From: Klebsiella sp. RHBSTW-00484
GTDB taxonomy: Bacteria; Pseudomonadota; Gammaproteobacteria; Enterobacterales; Enterobacteriaceae
Length of the DNA: 64,000 nucleotides
Direction of reading: 5' to 3'
Assembly: GCF_013705725.1 (NCBI RefSeq)
Contig: NZ_CP055481.1
Location: 6,262,001 to 6,326,000 of the forward strand
Below are positions 38,328 to 52,616 of this stretch, one piece after another. Under the pieces are notes generated by a model, which was not told where the DNA came from, searched no databases, and saw only the letters and a list, made by a program, of their open reading frames with translations. A program made the translations under genes and the position numbers. Numbering within the stretch: the stretch's first letter is position 1; every line of letters starts with the position of its first letter.

Positions 38328-38453
38328 TATGTCCTTCAGCTTTCAAGCGATAACCGCGTTGGCTGTCTTTGCTCACCCCGGTCACGTAGTAGACTACGCT
38401 CCCGGGGATTCGCGTAGTTGCCGCCTTGTTCTCGCTCGAAATCTTTTGGGCAT
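38327..38453. repeat. full-length ERIC element between pstB and phoU
   Basis: The 127 bp show the ERIC order in full: left end ATATGTCCTTCAGCTTTCAAG, GCGTTGGCTG, core CTCACCCCGGTCAC and GCTCCCGGGGATTCGCG around a short loop, GCCGCCTT, then CTCGAAATCTTTTGGGCAT. The central arms are perfectly complementary (CCCCGGTCACGTAG region against CTACGCTCCCGGGG with few mismatches). It lies directly between the pstB stop and the phoU ribosome site (CTGGAG, 38454-38459). Confidence 0.85.
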
Positions 38454-38464
38454 CTGGAGAAATG

Positions 38465-39190
38465 ATGGACAATTTAAACCTAAATAAACATATTTCCGGC
38501 CAGTTCAATGCTGAACTGGAGTACATCCGCACTCAGGTCATGACCATGGGTGGGCTGGTGGAGCAGCAGCTTTCTGATGCGATCACCGCGATGCACAACC
38601 AGGACAGTGAACTGGCGAAGCGCGTTATCGACGGCGATAAACAGGTCAATATGATGGAAGTGGCGATCGATGAAGCCTGCGTGCGCATCATTGCCAAACG
38701 TCAGCCGACCGCCAGCGACCTGCGTCTGGTGATGGCGATCATCAAAACCATCGCGGAGCTGGAGCGTATCGGCGACGTGGCGGATAAAATCTGTAGCACT
38801 GCGCTGGAGAAATTCTCTCATCAGCACCAACCGCTGCTGGTGAGCCTGGAATCGCTGGGGCGGCATACCGTGCAGATGCTGCATGATGTGCTGGATGCCT
38901 TCGCGCGTATGGATCTGGATGAAGCGGTGCGTATCTACCGTGAAGACAAGAAAGTCGACCAGGAATATGAAGGCATTGTGCGTCAGCTAATGACCTATAT
39001 GATGGAAGACCCGCGCACTATTCCAAGCGTGTTGACCGCGTTGTTCTGCGCTCGTTCGATTGAGCGTATCGGCGACCGTTGCCAAAATATATGTGAGTAT
39101 ATTTTCTACTTCGTTAAAGGTCAGGATTTCCGTCATGTTGGCGGCGACGAGCTGGATAAACTGCTGGCGGGAAAAGACCCCAAAGAGTGA
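38465..39190 (+). CDS. phoU: phosphate signalling protein PhoU
   Basis: A 241-residue cytoplasmic all-helical protein of two three-helix bundles that links PstSCAB to the PhoR kinase and represses the Pho regulon when phosphate is plentiful. Metal-cluster motifs appear as [13 protein letters not shown] in repeat 1 and [13 protein letters not shown] in repeat 2. I chose ATG 38465 ([12 protein letters not shown]), matching E. coli; the preceding ATG and a frame extension into the ERIC element are not conserved. It is last in the pst operon. Confidence 0.97.
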   Translation: MDNLNLNKHISGQFNAELEYIRTQVMTMGGLVEQQLSDAITAMHNQDSELAKRVIDGDKQVNMMEVAIDEACVRIIAKRQPTASDLRLVMAIIKTIAELERIGDVADKICSTALEKFSHQHQPLLVSLESLGRHTVQMLHDVLDAFARMDLDEAVRIYREDKKVDQEYEGIVRQLMTYMMEDPRTIPSVLTALFCARSIERIGDRCQNICEYIFYFVKGQDFRHVGGDELDKLLAGKDPKE

Positions 39191-39205
39191 TAAATCATTA
39201 GAGTC

Positions 39206-39233
39206 AATCCTGATAAATGGAATTATCAGGATT
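39206..39233 (+). other. perfect inverted repeat after phoU
   Basis: AATCCTGATAA (39206-39216) and TTATCAGGATT (39223-39233) form an 11-bp perfect stem with a 6-base loop, 15 bp after the phoU stop. No U-tract follows, so it may be a transcript-end stabiliser and not a classical terminator. Beyond it (39234-39390) lie the AT-rich bgl promoter region and a half CRP site, AATTGTGATCTG near 39309-39320. Confidence 0.6.
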
Positions 39234-39390
39234 GGTTATGATTTGTGATTCACTTTTTTTAATTAATTGAGATTGGTGAGATTTTCGTCACAAATAATAA
39301 TTTCATTAATTGTGATCTGATTTTTATAGCGCAACAATACGGACCATTAATCGGGTTACTTGTCATTACAAGGCTCGAATTAAAAACTCT

Positions 39391-39458
39391 GGATTGTTAC
39401 TGCGTAAGCAGGCAAAACCTGACATCACCATTAACCTGGCGATGTCAGGTTTTTTTTT
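39391..39458 (+). promoter_or_regulatory. bgl leader 1: RAT antiterminator and terminator t1
   Basis: GGATTGTTACTGCGTAAGCAGGCAAAACC (39391-39419) matches the ribonucleic antiterminator bound by BglG-family proteins. It overlaps the ACCTGACATC arm (39417-39426) of a hairpin whose other arm, GATGTCAGGT (39441-39450), is followed by eight T. BglG bound to the RAT would prevent the terminator from forming. In E. coli bglG follows this first terminator; here it is missing. Confidence 0.9.
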
Positions 39459-39488
39459 GCCAAATAATCCACTATCAGCAAGATACTG

Positions 39489-39568
39489 GGGTTGTTACCG
39501 CCATGCGGGCAAAACCTGAAGCAAATTACTTCTGTTTTAGACAGGTGATTTGCTTCAGGTTTTTTTTT
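39489..39568 (+). promoter_or_regulatory. bgl leader 2: RAT antiterminator and terminator t2
   Basis: A second RAT-like site, GGTTGTTACCGCCATGCGGGCAAAACC (39489-39515), overlaps a long hairpin: AACCTGAAGCAAAT (39514-39527) pairs with ATTTGCTTCAGGTT (39548-39561), then a T-run to 39568. In E. coli this second site sits between bglG and bglF. Here it follows leader 1 after only 30 bp, and bglF begins 31 bp further on. Two consecutive terminators therefore guard bglF. Confidence 0.9.
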
Positions 39569-39596
39569 GATTCTAAGCAAGGATGTTAGAGGGTAA

Positions 39597-41477
<1,881 letters not shown>

Positions 41478-41639
41478 GCATAAATGACAGGTTTTCCTTT
41501 CCTGTAACCATAAGTTTAAAGGAGGCATCTTTAATCTTTGCGTTTGAATGATAGCGTTTTTATATAGCGTCAGAGCTGGAGTGTTATCTGGCGAATTTAT
41601 TTGTTAGCGGTATTCCGTTTTATGCCAATACTTAGATAA

Positions 41640-43295
<1,656 letters not shown>

Positions 43296-43324
43296 AGCTG
43301 GCGACGGTCAGGACATAATTCTAA

Positions 43325-44503
<1,179 letters not shown>

Positions 44504-44509
44504 AAGTAG

Positions 44510-45280
<771 letters not shown>

Positions 45281-45288
45281 ACTTCCAG

Positions 45289-45317
45289 GGCATAGCGTAA
45301 GCGGATTGCGCTATGCC
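45289..45317 (+). other. hairpin after yieK; otherwise empty intergenic stretch to 45693
   Basis: GGCATAGCG (45289-45297) and CGCTATGCC (45309-45317) form a 9-bp perfect stem, without a U-tract, just after the yieK stop. The remainder of 45318-45693 is AT-rich. It probably carries the promoter of the transporter gene, but I see no operator, repeat or gene I can support. Confidence 0.5.
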
Positions 45318-45693
45318 TACTGGACTCGTTTCTGAGCTAACTACTGACTGACTATTACCTCTTTTTTCATTGTTTCTGCCATCACTATTATTAATGCATT
45401 CTGTCTTTAATTATTCTTTCGGAAATATAATTCACTCATCTTAACTATTTAAACGCGGATTGCGAAGGTACTTTATAACTTTGTATTTTTGATGTGAATG
45501 CAATTTGTGTTAATATTCATTTGGTCTTTTTATTAATGTCTCGTATTAATATGTGAGCACGTGCTGCTTTAGTTATAGATGATTGCCATTTTTAAAGGTG
45601 AGTGGCAAAAATACAAAGGTTTTATTGTGAGTGTTTTTTATACTTCATTCGAGTTGTCTCCTTAAGTAAAAACTACAGTCAAGGATCAATGGA

Positions 45694-47013
45694 ATGATAA
45701 TAAGTTCATCACAGTCATCTGAAACTCCCTCGGAGTTTTCCCGGGTTGTATTTGGTATGCCAGTTAAACTCTTTTGGGGCTATATCGCCATAGCCATTTT
45801 TATGACGGGCGATGGTGTCGAATTAGCTTTTCTCTCAAAATACATCATTGATATTGGCTTTGGTGTTTCACAAAGCGCAATGATATTTACCGTTTATGCT
45901 GTTACTGCCGCTATTGCTAGTTGGTTATCCGGAGGGATTAGTGAGATCTATGGCCCCCGGAAAATTATGGCGTTAGGTGTAGTATGGTGGGTCGTGTTCC
46001 ACGTGTTATTTATTCATTTTGGTCTGGCAGCCAAAAATTACCCACTTATATTGGTTTTTTACGCACTACGTGGTTTTGCCTATCCGTTATTTTTCTACGC
46101 TTTTTATGTGCTTGTTGTTCAGAGAACGCCGCCACATCGTTTGGCTTCCGCAACCGGCTGGATTTGGTCGATGTTCACCATCGGTTATGGCATCGTTGCG
46201 TCTTTCTTACCCAGCGTAACCATTCCGCTTATGGGGTTTATTGCCACATTATGGATGTCGTTAGCATGGGTTGTTGCTGGGGGTATTCTGGCGCTGTTGA
46301 CGTTGAAGGAGTTGCCTTCACAAAATAAGTCTTCGATTCCTAAATCGGCAAAACTACAGGAAATAAGCCGTGGTGTAACGCTTATCTTTGAGGATAAAAA
46401 TATCTTTCTGGCATTAATCATCCGGGTGTTATGCAACCTGGCATTGTTTGGTTTTCCTATCTTTATGCCGTTGCATTATACCTCTCAGGAGGTGGGGTTT
46501 ACTGCGGAAGAATGGATGCGAATCTGGGGGATATTCTTCCTGGTGCAGCCGGTCACTAATGTTCTGTGGGGCATAATTGGCGATCGAATTGGCTGGTTAT
46601 TCCAGATGCGCTGGGTAGGCTTCTTTGGTTGTACTATAACCACGTTATTGTTCTATTTTATGCCTCTGTACTTCCCTGCCAGTCTTGGGATGGCTATCTT
46701 TTTTGCTCTTTTGTTAGCGTTTACGCTTACCTCTTTTGTCCCCATGGGGGCTATTTTTCCGATGCTGGCGCCCGATCATAAAGGTGCGGCAATTTCAGTG
46801 CAAAATCTGGGGGGTGGCATTGGCAACTTCATTGGCCCAGCTATTGCTACGCTCCTCTTTAGTCTGTCTTTTGATATTAAAACTGTGGTCATCTGCTATT
46901 CAGCACTTTACTTCCTCGGCGGAGTGCTGACGTGGTTTATTCGAAATCCTCAGCTCAATCTGACGCAGAACGAAATGGATTTAACCTCTCTGACTCTTAA
47001 GGAAGAAAAATGA
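45694..47013 (+). CDS. MFS transporter of the polyol permease (RbtT/DalT) type
   Basis: A 439-residue inner-membrane carrier with twelve hydrophobic segments. The TM1 region FWGYIAIAIFMTGDGVELAF is characteristic of the ribitol/D-arabinitol permeases of Klebsiella, and the loop after TM2-3 has GGISEIYGPRKIMALG. It likely imports a sugar alcohol by proton symport. It overlaps the downstream dehydrogenase by 4 bp (ATGA), a sign of a joint pathway. There is no polyol-pathway kinase or dedicated regulator beside it. AAGGATCA precedes the start. The substrate is not readable. Confidence 0.8.
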   Translation: MIISSSQSSETPSEFSRVVFGMPVKLFWGYIAIAIFMTGDGVELAFLSKYIIDIGFGVSQSAMIFTVYAVTAAIASWLSGGISEIYGPRKIMALGVVWWVVFHVLFIHFGLAAKNYPLILVFYALRGFAYPLFFYAFYVLVVQRTPPHRLASATGWIWSMFTIGYGIVASFLPSVTIPLMGFIATLWMSLAWVVAGGILALLTLKELPSQNKSSIPKSAKLQEISRGVTLIFEDKNIFLALIIRVLCNLALFGFPIFMPLHYTSQEVGFTAEEWMRIWGIFFLVQPVTNVLWGIIGDRIGWLFQMRWVGFFGCTITTLLFYFMPLYFPASLGMAIFFALLLAFTLTSFVPMGAIFPMLAPDHKGAAISVQNLGGGIGNFIGPAIATLLFSLSFDIKTVVICYSALYFLGGVLTWFIRNPQLNLTQNEMDLTSLTLKEEK

Positions 47014-47762
47014 ACATTGATAATTTTTTTGGTTTGAACGGAAAAGTTGCCATGGTGACTGGCGCATCGGCAGGTATTGGACTCGCCATTGTCGAATTGA
47101 TGAATGAATTAGGCGTAACGGTCATCATGGTGGATAAAAATCCGCAGGTTGTCGAACAGGCGAAACATATACTGGGTAAAGGTATCGGCATCGCCGCCGA
47201 TCTATCCGATATTGATGCGATCCCTGCACTGGTTCAGCACGTAGTGGATGGTTATGGGCGTATTGATATTCTGGTGAATAATGCCGGGATCGGCATTCTT
47301 GAATCAGCCTCAGAGGTGAAAAAAGAGAGCTGGGATGCGACATTGCTGGTTAACCTGACAGCGCCTTACTTCCTCTCTCAGGCGGTTGGAGAGTTTATGA
47401 TAAACCAGCACAGTGGCCGTATCGTTAATATTGCCTCCCAGGCCAGCGTTATTGCTCTGGAGAATCACGCAGCGTACTGCACAAGTAAAGCCGGACTGGT
47501 TATTGCGTCAAAAGTGTTGGCGGCAGAGTGGGGGAAATATGGCATTACCGTCAATACTATTTCCCCAACCGTGGTAGAAACGGAATTAGGTAAACGCTAC
47601 TGGCAGGGTGAAAGGGCAACCGAGATGAAGGCTAAAATTCCAACAGGGCGTTTTGCCATGCCGGATGAAATAGCGGCTGCGGTGGCTTATCTTGTCAGTG
47701 ATAAGGCCGGGATGGTTACTGGCGAGAATCTTATCGTTGATGGCGGCTACACTATTATCTGA
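47010..47762 (+). CDS. SDR-family polyol/sugar dehydrogenase
   Basis: A 250-residue classical short-chain dehydrogenase. The cofactor motif is TGASAGIG (17-24), then NNAG (90-93), catalytic Ser143 and the YxxxK pair Tyr156/Lys160. Asp42 after beta-2 suggests NAD(H) preference. Together with the coupled polyol permease it should oxidise an imported alditol to a ketose. Candidates are D-arabinitol, xylitol, ribitol or threitol. A matching ketose kinase is missing nearby and would have to be elsewhere. It ends 66 bp before a REP unit. Confidence 0.8.
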   Translation: MNIDNFFGLNGKVAMVTGASAGIGLAIVELMNELGVTVIMVDKNPQVVEQAKHILGKGIGIAADLSDIDAIPALVQHVVDGYGRIDILVNNAGIGILESASEVKKESWDATLLVNLTAPYFLSQAVGEFMINQHSGRIVNIASQASVIALENHAAYCTSKAGLVIASKVLAAEWGKYGITVNTISPTVVETELGKRYWQGERATEMKAKIPTGRFAMPDEIAAAVAYLVSDKAGMVTGENLIVDGGYTII

Positions 47763-47828
47763 TTTGCCGAGCTATCTCAATGCTGAGACGGATGGCAAAC
47801 CTGCTTTATCTATTGTGCTCGTATTTCT

Positions 47829-47861
47829 GCCGGGCGGCGGCTAACACCTTGCCCGGCCTGC
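47829..47861. repeat. REP element
   Basis: TGCCGGGCGGCGGCTAACACC followed by TTGCCCGGCCTGC is a typical enterobacterial REP unit (GCCGGATGGCGGCTAACGCCTTATCCGGCC in E. coli style). It lies between the SDR gene and yieH, which converge here, and may serve as transcript-end stabiliser. Confidence 0.8.
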
Positions 47862-47948
47862 AAATTCCAAAACGAGTTTCCTATAAGCTCGGACAGAAGC
47901 ACTGCCGGGTCATTTCAGATGAGTGCACTCTGTCTGCAATCTGAATAC

Positions 47949-48614
47949 TTAGCGCGTGATATCCCACCCGCGCGCTTTCCACAGATCCGGCAGCTCATCC
48001 AGGCGGGTAAACGTTGTCACTTTCGGATGCACGATCGGCTTGTTGTGCGGATCGGCGCAGAAGTAGAACACCTCCATTCCGGCAGCGATCCCTGACTGTG
48101 CGCCTGCGCTGGAATCATCGACCAGAATGCAGTTCTCGACGTTCACGTTCATCGCTTTTGCGGCATGGAGCATCAGGGCCGGATCGGGTTTCCAGCGCTG
48201 GATGTCGTAGCCGCTGAACAGTTTTTCCGGGAAGTGATGCAACATTCCCAATTTACCGAGAGAGTGCTGCATTTTGCTCACCGGGCCGTTGGAGACCACG
48301 CACATCGGCACCTTGACCGCATCCAGCAGCGCCTGTGCCCCAGGAATGACTTCCAGTTCAGTATCAAACAGACGTGCAACTTCATCGCGGTAAACCGGCT
48401 CAAGAGTCGCTTTTTGCAGGTCAACGCCGTACTCCGCGTTAATGGTGTCGATAATCTCGTAAAGTTTTACGCCCTTGAAGCGCTTAAAAATTTCTTCTAA
48501 ATCCAGCGTAATGCCAAATTCCCTGAACATATGGACGTAGGCGCGGGAGCAGATCACCTCGCTGTCGACCAGCGTGCCGTCACAGTCGAAAAATACTGAT
48601 TCTGGTTGGGTCAT
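47949..48614 (-). CDS. yieH: YieH, HAD-family phosphogluconate phosphatase
   Basis: A 221-residue cytoplasmic haloacid-dehalogenase phosphatase. Motif I is FFDCDGTLVDS (Asp10 nucleophile, Asp12), motif II VVSNGP, motif III in RWKPDP (Lys) and motif IV VDDSSAG. E. coli YieH acts on 6-phosphogluconate and pyridoxal phosphate in vitro. It is divergent from adeP, separated by the region with the PurR-like box. Sequence agreement with E. coli is high. Confidence 0.95.
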   Translation of the reverse strand: MTQPESVFFDCDGTLVDSEVICSRAYVHMFREFGITLDLEEIFKRFKGVKLYEIIDTINAEYGVDLQKATLEPVYRDEVARLFDTELEVIPGAQALLDAVKVPMCVVSNGPVSKMQHSLGKLGMLHHFPEKLFSGYDIQRWKPDPALMLHAAKAMNVNVENCILVDDSSAGAQSGIAAGMEVFYFCADPHNKPIVHPKVTTFTRLDELPDLWKARGWDITR

Positions 48615-48663
48615 GTCGTTTCCATTTTAGTAAGTTAACGTTTTCGTCATGCTGATTTGTGAG

Positions 48664-48679
48664 ACGCAATCGTTGCCGT
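48664..48679. promoter_or_regulatory. PurR-like operator upstream of adeP
   Basis: ACGCAATCGTTGCCGT matches the PurR consensus ACGCAAACGTTTGCGT at 13 of 16 positions. It lies about 100 bp upstream of adeP in the divergent yieH-adeP promoter region. E. coli adeP is a PurR target, so repression by purines is expected. Confidence 0.6.
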
Positions 48680-48781
48680 ATAAGCAAAATCAATGAAAAA
48701 AAGTATCTCACAACTGCCCTTATTGTCGCATTTTGGTATAGGATAGCGACGAATTTTCCCTCCTTTGTTCGGAAACCGATA

Positions 48782-50119
48782 ATGAGTCAACAACAAACCA
48801 GCCAGTCTTCTGGCCAGGGTCTGCTGGAGCGCGTGTTCAAACTCCGCGAACATGGCACGACGGCACGTACCGAAGCGATTGCAGGTTTCACTACCTTCCT
48901 GACGATGGTGTACATCGTTTTTGTTAACCCACAAATTCTTGGCGTCGCGGGTATGGATACCAGCGCTGTTTTTGTGACCACCTGTCTGATCGCCGCGTTC
49001 GGCAGCATCCTGATGGGACTGTTCGCTAACCTGCCGGTGGCGCTGGCACCCGCGATGGGCCTGAACGCTTTCTTCGCGTTTGTCGTGGTTCAGGCGATGG
49101 GCCTGTCGTGGCAGGTCGGGATGGGTGCGATTTTCTGGGGCGCTGTTGGCCTGCTGCTGCTGACGATTTTCCGCGTACGCTACTGGATGATTGCTAATAT
49201 CCCGGTTAGCCTGCGTGTCGGTATTACCAGCGGTATCGGCCTGTTTATCGGCATGATGGGGCTGAAAAACGCGGGTGTCATTGTCGCAAACAAAGACACC
49301 CTGGTGAGTATTGGCAACCTGACGTCCCACAGCGTACTGCTGGGTATTCTTGGCTTCTTTATTATCGCGATTCTGGCTTCCCGCAACATTCATGCGGCGG
49401 TACTGGTTTCAATCGTGGTCACCACGCTGCTGGGCTGGATGTTGGGTGATGTTCACTATACCGGCATCGTTTCTGCGCCGCCGAGCGTGACTACGGTGAT
49501 CGGTCATGTTGATCTGGCGGGTTCGCTGAATCTCGGTCTGGCGGGAGTTATCTTCTCGTTTATGCTGGTGAACCTGTTCGACTCCTCCGGTACCTTGATC
49601 GGCGTGACTGATAAAGCGGGTCTGGCCGATGAGAAGGGTAAGTTCCCGCGCATGAAGCAGGCGTTGTTTGTCGATAGCGTTTCGTCCGTTGCGGGTTCCT
49701 TTATTGGCACCTCTTCCGTGACTGCCTATATCGAATCGTCTTCAGGGGTTTCCGTTGGCGGCCGCACCGGCTTAACCGCCGTAGTGGTTGGTCTTCTGTT
49801 CCTGCTGGTTATCTTCCTGTCGCCGCTGGCGGGTATGGTTCCGGCCTATGCCGCAGCCGGTGCGCTGATTTACGTTGGCGTTCTGATGACTTCCAGCCTG
49901 GCACGCGTGAAGTGGGATGACCTGACCGAATCGGTTCCTGCGTTTATTACCGCCGTGATGATGCCGTTTAGCTTCTCTATTACCGAAGGTATTGCCTTAG
50001 GCTTTATCTCTTACTGCGTGATGAAGATTGGTACCGGCCGTCTGCGTGACCTCAGCCCATGCGTGATTGTGGTTTCACTGCTGTTCGTGCTGAAGATTGT
50101 GTTTATCGACGCTCATTAA
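48782..50119 (+). CDS. adeP: adenine permease AdeP
   Basis: A 445-residue inner-membrane proton symporter of the AzgA-like NCS2 branch. It starts MSQQQTSQSSGQGLLERVFK and has about 13 hydrophobic segments with the conserved NPQILGVAGMD and ALAPAMGLNAFFAF. ATG 48782 matches the E. coli length; the frame is open 41 codons further upstream but that part overlaps the promoter region. A perfect 14-bp terminator stem follows, shared with the convergent chrR. Confidence 0.96.
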   Translation: MSQQQTSQSSGQGLLERVFKLREHGTTARTEAIAGFTTFLTMVYIVFVNPQILGVAGMDTSAVFVTTCLIAAFGSILMGLFANLPVALAPAMGLNAFFAFVVVQAMGLSWQVGMGAIFWGAVGLLLLTIFRVRYWMIANIPVSLRVGITSGIGLFIGMMGLKNAGVIVANKDTLVSIGNLTSHSVLLGILGFFIIAILASRNIHAAVLVSIVVTTLLGWMLGDVHYTGIVSAPPSVTTVIGHVDLAGSLNLGLAGVIFSFMLVNLFDSSGTLIGVTDKAGLADEKGKFPRMKQALFVDSVSSVAGSFIGTSSVTAYIESSSGVSVGGRTGLTAVVVGLLFLLVIFLSPLAGMVPAYAAAGALIYVGVLMTSSLARVKWDDLTESVPAFITAVMMPFSFSITEGIALGFISYCVMKIGTGRLRDLSPCVIVVSLLFVLKIVFIDAH

Positions 50120-50126
50120 TGCGCGT

Positions 50127-50163
50127 TTCCCTCACACTCGGCATGCTGGCGAGTGTGAGGGAA
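50127..50163. terminator. bidirectional terminator-like hairpin between adeP and chrR
   Basis: TTCCCTCACACTCG (50127-50140) and CGAGTGTGAGGGAA (50150-50163) form a perfect 14-bp stem with a 9-base loop between two convergent genes. There are no long T-runs, so it may work mainly as a transcript-end stabiliser. Confidence 0.7.
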
Positions 50164-50168
50164 CAATA

Positions 50169-50735
50169 CTACGCTTTAACCCGCTGAATATACTCGGCAA
50201 AGGCGCTTAGCTGCCCGCTGAGATGATCGAGCGTACTCTGATCGACCACCTTCCCCTCCTGCGGATCGACCTTATTCTGAATCACACCGCCCATAAACTC
50301 TGGCTTGTTCATCACCATCGCATCGAGGAAGACCAGAATCTGGCGCAGATGATACTGGCAGCGTGCGCCGCCAATCACGCCCATTGAGCTGGTTTGAATC
50401 AGTACTGGTTTGCCGGATAGGGGCTGTTCTGGCAGACGAGACAGCCAGTCGATGGCATTTTTCAGACCACCAGGAACCGAGTAGTTATATTCTGGAGTTA
50501 CGATAACCACACCATCCGCTTCACGAATTTGCTGAGCAATATCCTGCACGCTTTGCGGGAATCCCTCTTCCTGTTGGGCGTCGGCATCGTACAGCGGAAT
50601 CGCGCCAATGGATGGTAACGCGGAGATTTCCATTCCCGCAGGCGCAATGCCGGGCAGGGTGCGCGCTACCATGGCATTAAAAGAGCCCTTGCGCAGGCTT
50701 CCGAGTAACGTAACAACTTTCAACGTATCAGACAT
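50169..50735 (-). CDS. chrR: NAD(P)H-dependent FMN reductase ChrR (quinone/chromate reductase)
   Basis: A 188-residue flavodoxin-like flavoprotein that reduces quinones by two electrons and, in vitro, chromate; it protects against oxidative stress. The FMN phosphate loop is GSLRKGSFN (12-20), and PEYNYSVPGGLKNAIDWL is the NADPH_dep_FMN_red signature. Sequence agreement with E. coli YieF/ChrR is strong. It lies 37 bp downstream of yieE on the same strand and converges on adeP. Confidence 0.96.
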   Translation of the reverse strand: MSDTLKVVTLLGSLRKGSFNAMVARTLPGIAPAGMEISALPSIGAIPLYDADAQQEEGFPQSVQDIAQQIREADGVVIVTPEYNYSVPGGLKNAIDWLSRLPEQPLSGKPVLIQTSSMGVIGGARCQYHLRQILVFLDAMVMNKPEFMGGVIQNKVDPQEGKVVDQSTLDHLSGQLSAFAEYIQRVKA

Positions 50736-50772
50736 GATTGCTCCTTTGCATCATGATGGCCGGACGGGCCGG

Positions 50773-51510
50773 TCAGTTGAGGGAGAAGGCTTTTTCGGTT
50801 GGTAAGCTGGTAAAGCGCATGAGTCGGGTGGATAACTCTTTTGCACGAACTTGCGCGTCAGGTAGGCTGTGCCACCCCGCTTTGCCGCCATATTCCCAGA
50901 TTTTTAGTTGGCCAATATCCGGGCTTGCGGCGATGGACCAGACCAGTACTGTTTCGGCGTCGCAGACGGCTTCTATTGGCTGCATTCTGCCCGTTCGTAA
51001 TCGGCCCGATCCCGGCAGAAGCTGTAGGTGAACTGGGGATTCTCCGGTCAGCTTCAGGATGCTTTTACGGAGTGCAGCCAGTTGAGCGCGAGCCTCATCG
51101 GGGTCGTGCTGATTGCTAATCCATAAACGTTCATTGCTATTAAAAGCGTAGCGGTCAGCGTCGTGTAATGAATGTAAGCCGTGGGAGGTGTGCCGTAGTT
51201 CCATATCCAGGCCGCAATCACCTTCGGTAGTTAGCGCCACGCCAACGATATTTCCGGCATACGAGATGGAAAAACGCGGGAGATTTTCGTCGCGAAAAAC
51301 CGGTTTTCCATTCTCTTCATCAATGATTTCTGGAAGTTCTCTAATGCCATACAACATAAAGAGTAGTTCTGCGAGTAGCGATCGTGATGCACGATAGCGG
51401 CTTTGTCGGTACTCGGGCAGGCGTCTTGCTGATTGATGACAGGCTGCCGACAGGCGTGTTGATTGTGGTTCTCTGGTGTTGAGTATCCCTCTTGCAAAAT
51501 GCGTTGCCAT
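50773..51510 (-). CDS. yieE: YieE, phosphopantetheinyl transferase-like protein
   Basis: A 245-residue protein of the 4'-phosphopantetheinyl transferase superfamily, which loads CoA-derived arms onto carrier proteins. The metal-binding motif is GLDMEL after FSISYAGNIVGVAL. The usual second motif (W/FxxKEAxxK) appears only as LRKSILKLTG, without the glutamate, so activity is uncertain. E. coli yieE occupies the same position and its carrier protein is not known to me. It is upstream of chrR and likely cotranscribed. Confidence 0.85.
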   Translation of the reverse strand: MATHFARGILNTREPQSTRLSAACHQSARRLPEYRQSRYRASRSLLAELLFMLYGIRELPEIIDEENGKPVFRDENLPRFSISYAGNIVGVALTTEGDCGLDMELRHTSHGLHSLHDADRYAFNSNERLWISNQHDPDEARAQLAALRKSILKLTGESPVHLQLLPGSGRLRTGRMQPIEAVCDAETVLVWSIAASPDIGQLKIWEYGGKAGWHSLPDAQVRAKELSTRLMRFTSLPTEKAFSLN

Positions 51511-51656
51511 TCGTCGCTCCGTGATTAATGGTCAATGATAAAAACTGCGAATAATATTATCGCTCAGAATAGTCAGGTTTTAATGCGGAAATTACCTCTT
51601 GAAAAGGGAAATTGTGTGAATTTTACAATTTATTGCGCGAACGAGGCAAACCAGGG

Positions 51657-52616
51657 CTATAACGGGTCGATATAGAGCTGCCTGAGCGTTTCTCGCAGCC
51701 AGACGATCTTCGGGTTGTAGCTATTGCGCTTATGCCACAACAGCGTGAAGGGTACACGCACTTTCTCCAGAAGCGATGGCTCTAGCGGTAGTGGAAGCGA
51801 GACCAGCGGTAGGTGGTGCTGCTGATTATAACGCTGACAATAGCGTGGCGCAGTTGCCAGCATCGTATGATTCGGCTGTGCGGCCATAAACAGCGACTGC
51901 TCAAAACCTGGCACAGTCAATGCCACGGTGCGTTTATGCCCCAGATCGTCTAGCACGTCATCCAGCGCCCAGGTATCGCTCTGCTCCCAACATATATTGA
52001 TGTGCGGATAGCGTAAGAAGGTTTCAAGATTCCACTCCTCGCTAAGCGCAGGGTGATCGGTGCGTAGCCACACCTGCGGTAAGTCGGTAAACAGAACCTC
52101 AAAATCAATATACCAGGGCAGCATACTCACTTGTTCCCGTGAGCGCGGATGGGTTTCCCGCCCGCAAAAGCCGATATCGACTTCGCCACGAATAATAGCA
52201 TCCAGTGAATCGTAATCCCAATTACGCAGGCGGATCAGCGCTTGAGGATAGTGCTGGTAGATCCGTTGGGAAAGCGAATTCAGCAGAATCATCAGTAGCG
52301 GCGATTCCGCCGCCAGCTCAAACTTCAGACCGCTTGGCATCGTGTGATGAGGCTTATCGAGGATCTGATTGCCCATCTGCATCCAGTCCGCCAGATCCTG
52401 TTCCATGCTGCTCATCAGTGGCGTAGGCGACAGCCCCAGAGGCGTTTTAACAAACAAGGGATCGTCAAACCAGGCGCGCAGCTTAGCCAGCGACTTACTC
52501 ACCGCCGACGGCGAGACGTTCATTCGTTTCGCCGTGCGGGTGACGCTGAGCTCCTGCGTTAAAAGCTGCAGGCACAAGAGTAAGTTAAGATCGAGACTCG
52601 ACAGGGGTTTCTTCAT
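51657..52616 (-). CDS. yidZ: LysR-family regulator YidZ
   Basis: A 319-residue LysR regulator. The N-terminal helix-turn-helix covers about 8-65 ([20 protein letters not shown] onward, then [14 protein letters not shown]), followed by a substrate-binding co-inducer domain. E. coli YidZ has been linked to nitric-oxide resistance under anaerobic conditions; its effector is unknown. Its start lies 32 bp inside the end of mdtL on the same strand, so the two are physically overlapping and probably cotranscribed. Confidence 0.92.
   Translation of the reverse strand: MKKPLSSLDLNLLLCLQLLTQELSVTRTAKRMNVSPSAVSKSLAKLRAWFDDPLFVKTPLGLSPTPLMSSMEQDLADWMQMGNQILDKPHHTMPSGLKFELAAESPLLMILLNSLSQRIYQHYPQALIRLRNWDYDSLDAIIRGEVDIGFCGRETHPRSREQVSMLPWYIDFEVLFTDLPQVWLRTDHPALSEEWNLETFLRYPHINICWEQSDTWALDDVLDDLGHKRTVALTVPGFEQSLFMAAQPNHTMLATAPRYCQRYNQQHHLPLVSLPLPLEPSLLEKVRVPFTLLWHKRNSYNPKIVWLRETLRQLYIDPL

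Noticed and set aside
39309..39330. CRP site of the bgl promoter
   Set aside because: Only the left half TGTGA is convincing; the right half is poor, so it is mentioned but not listed as a separate site.
48647..49393. 248-codon minus-strand frame opposite adeP
   Set aside because: Lies fully over the adeP coding region and promoter, rich in Gln/Asn/His as expected for an antisense frame of a hydrophobic protein gene.
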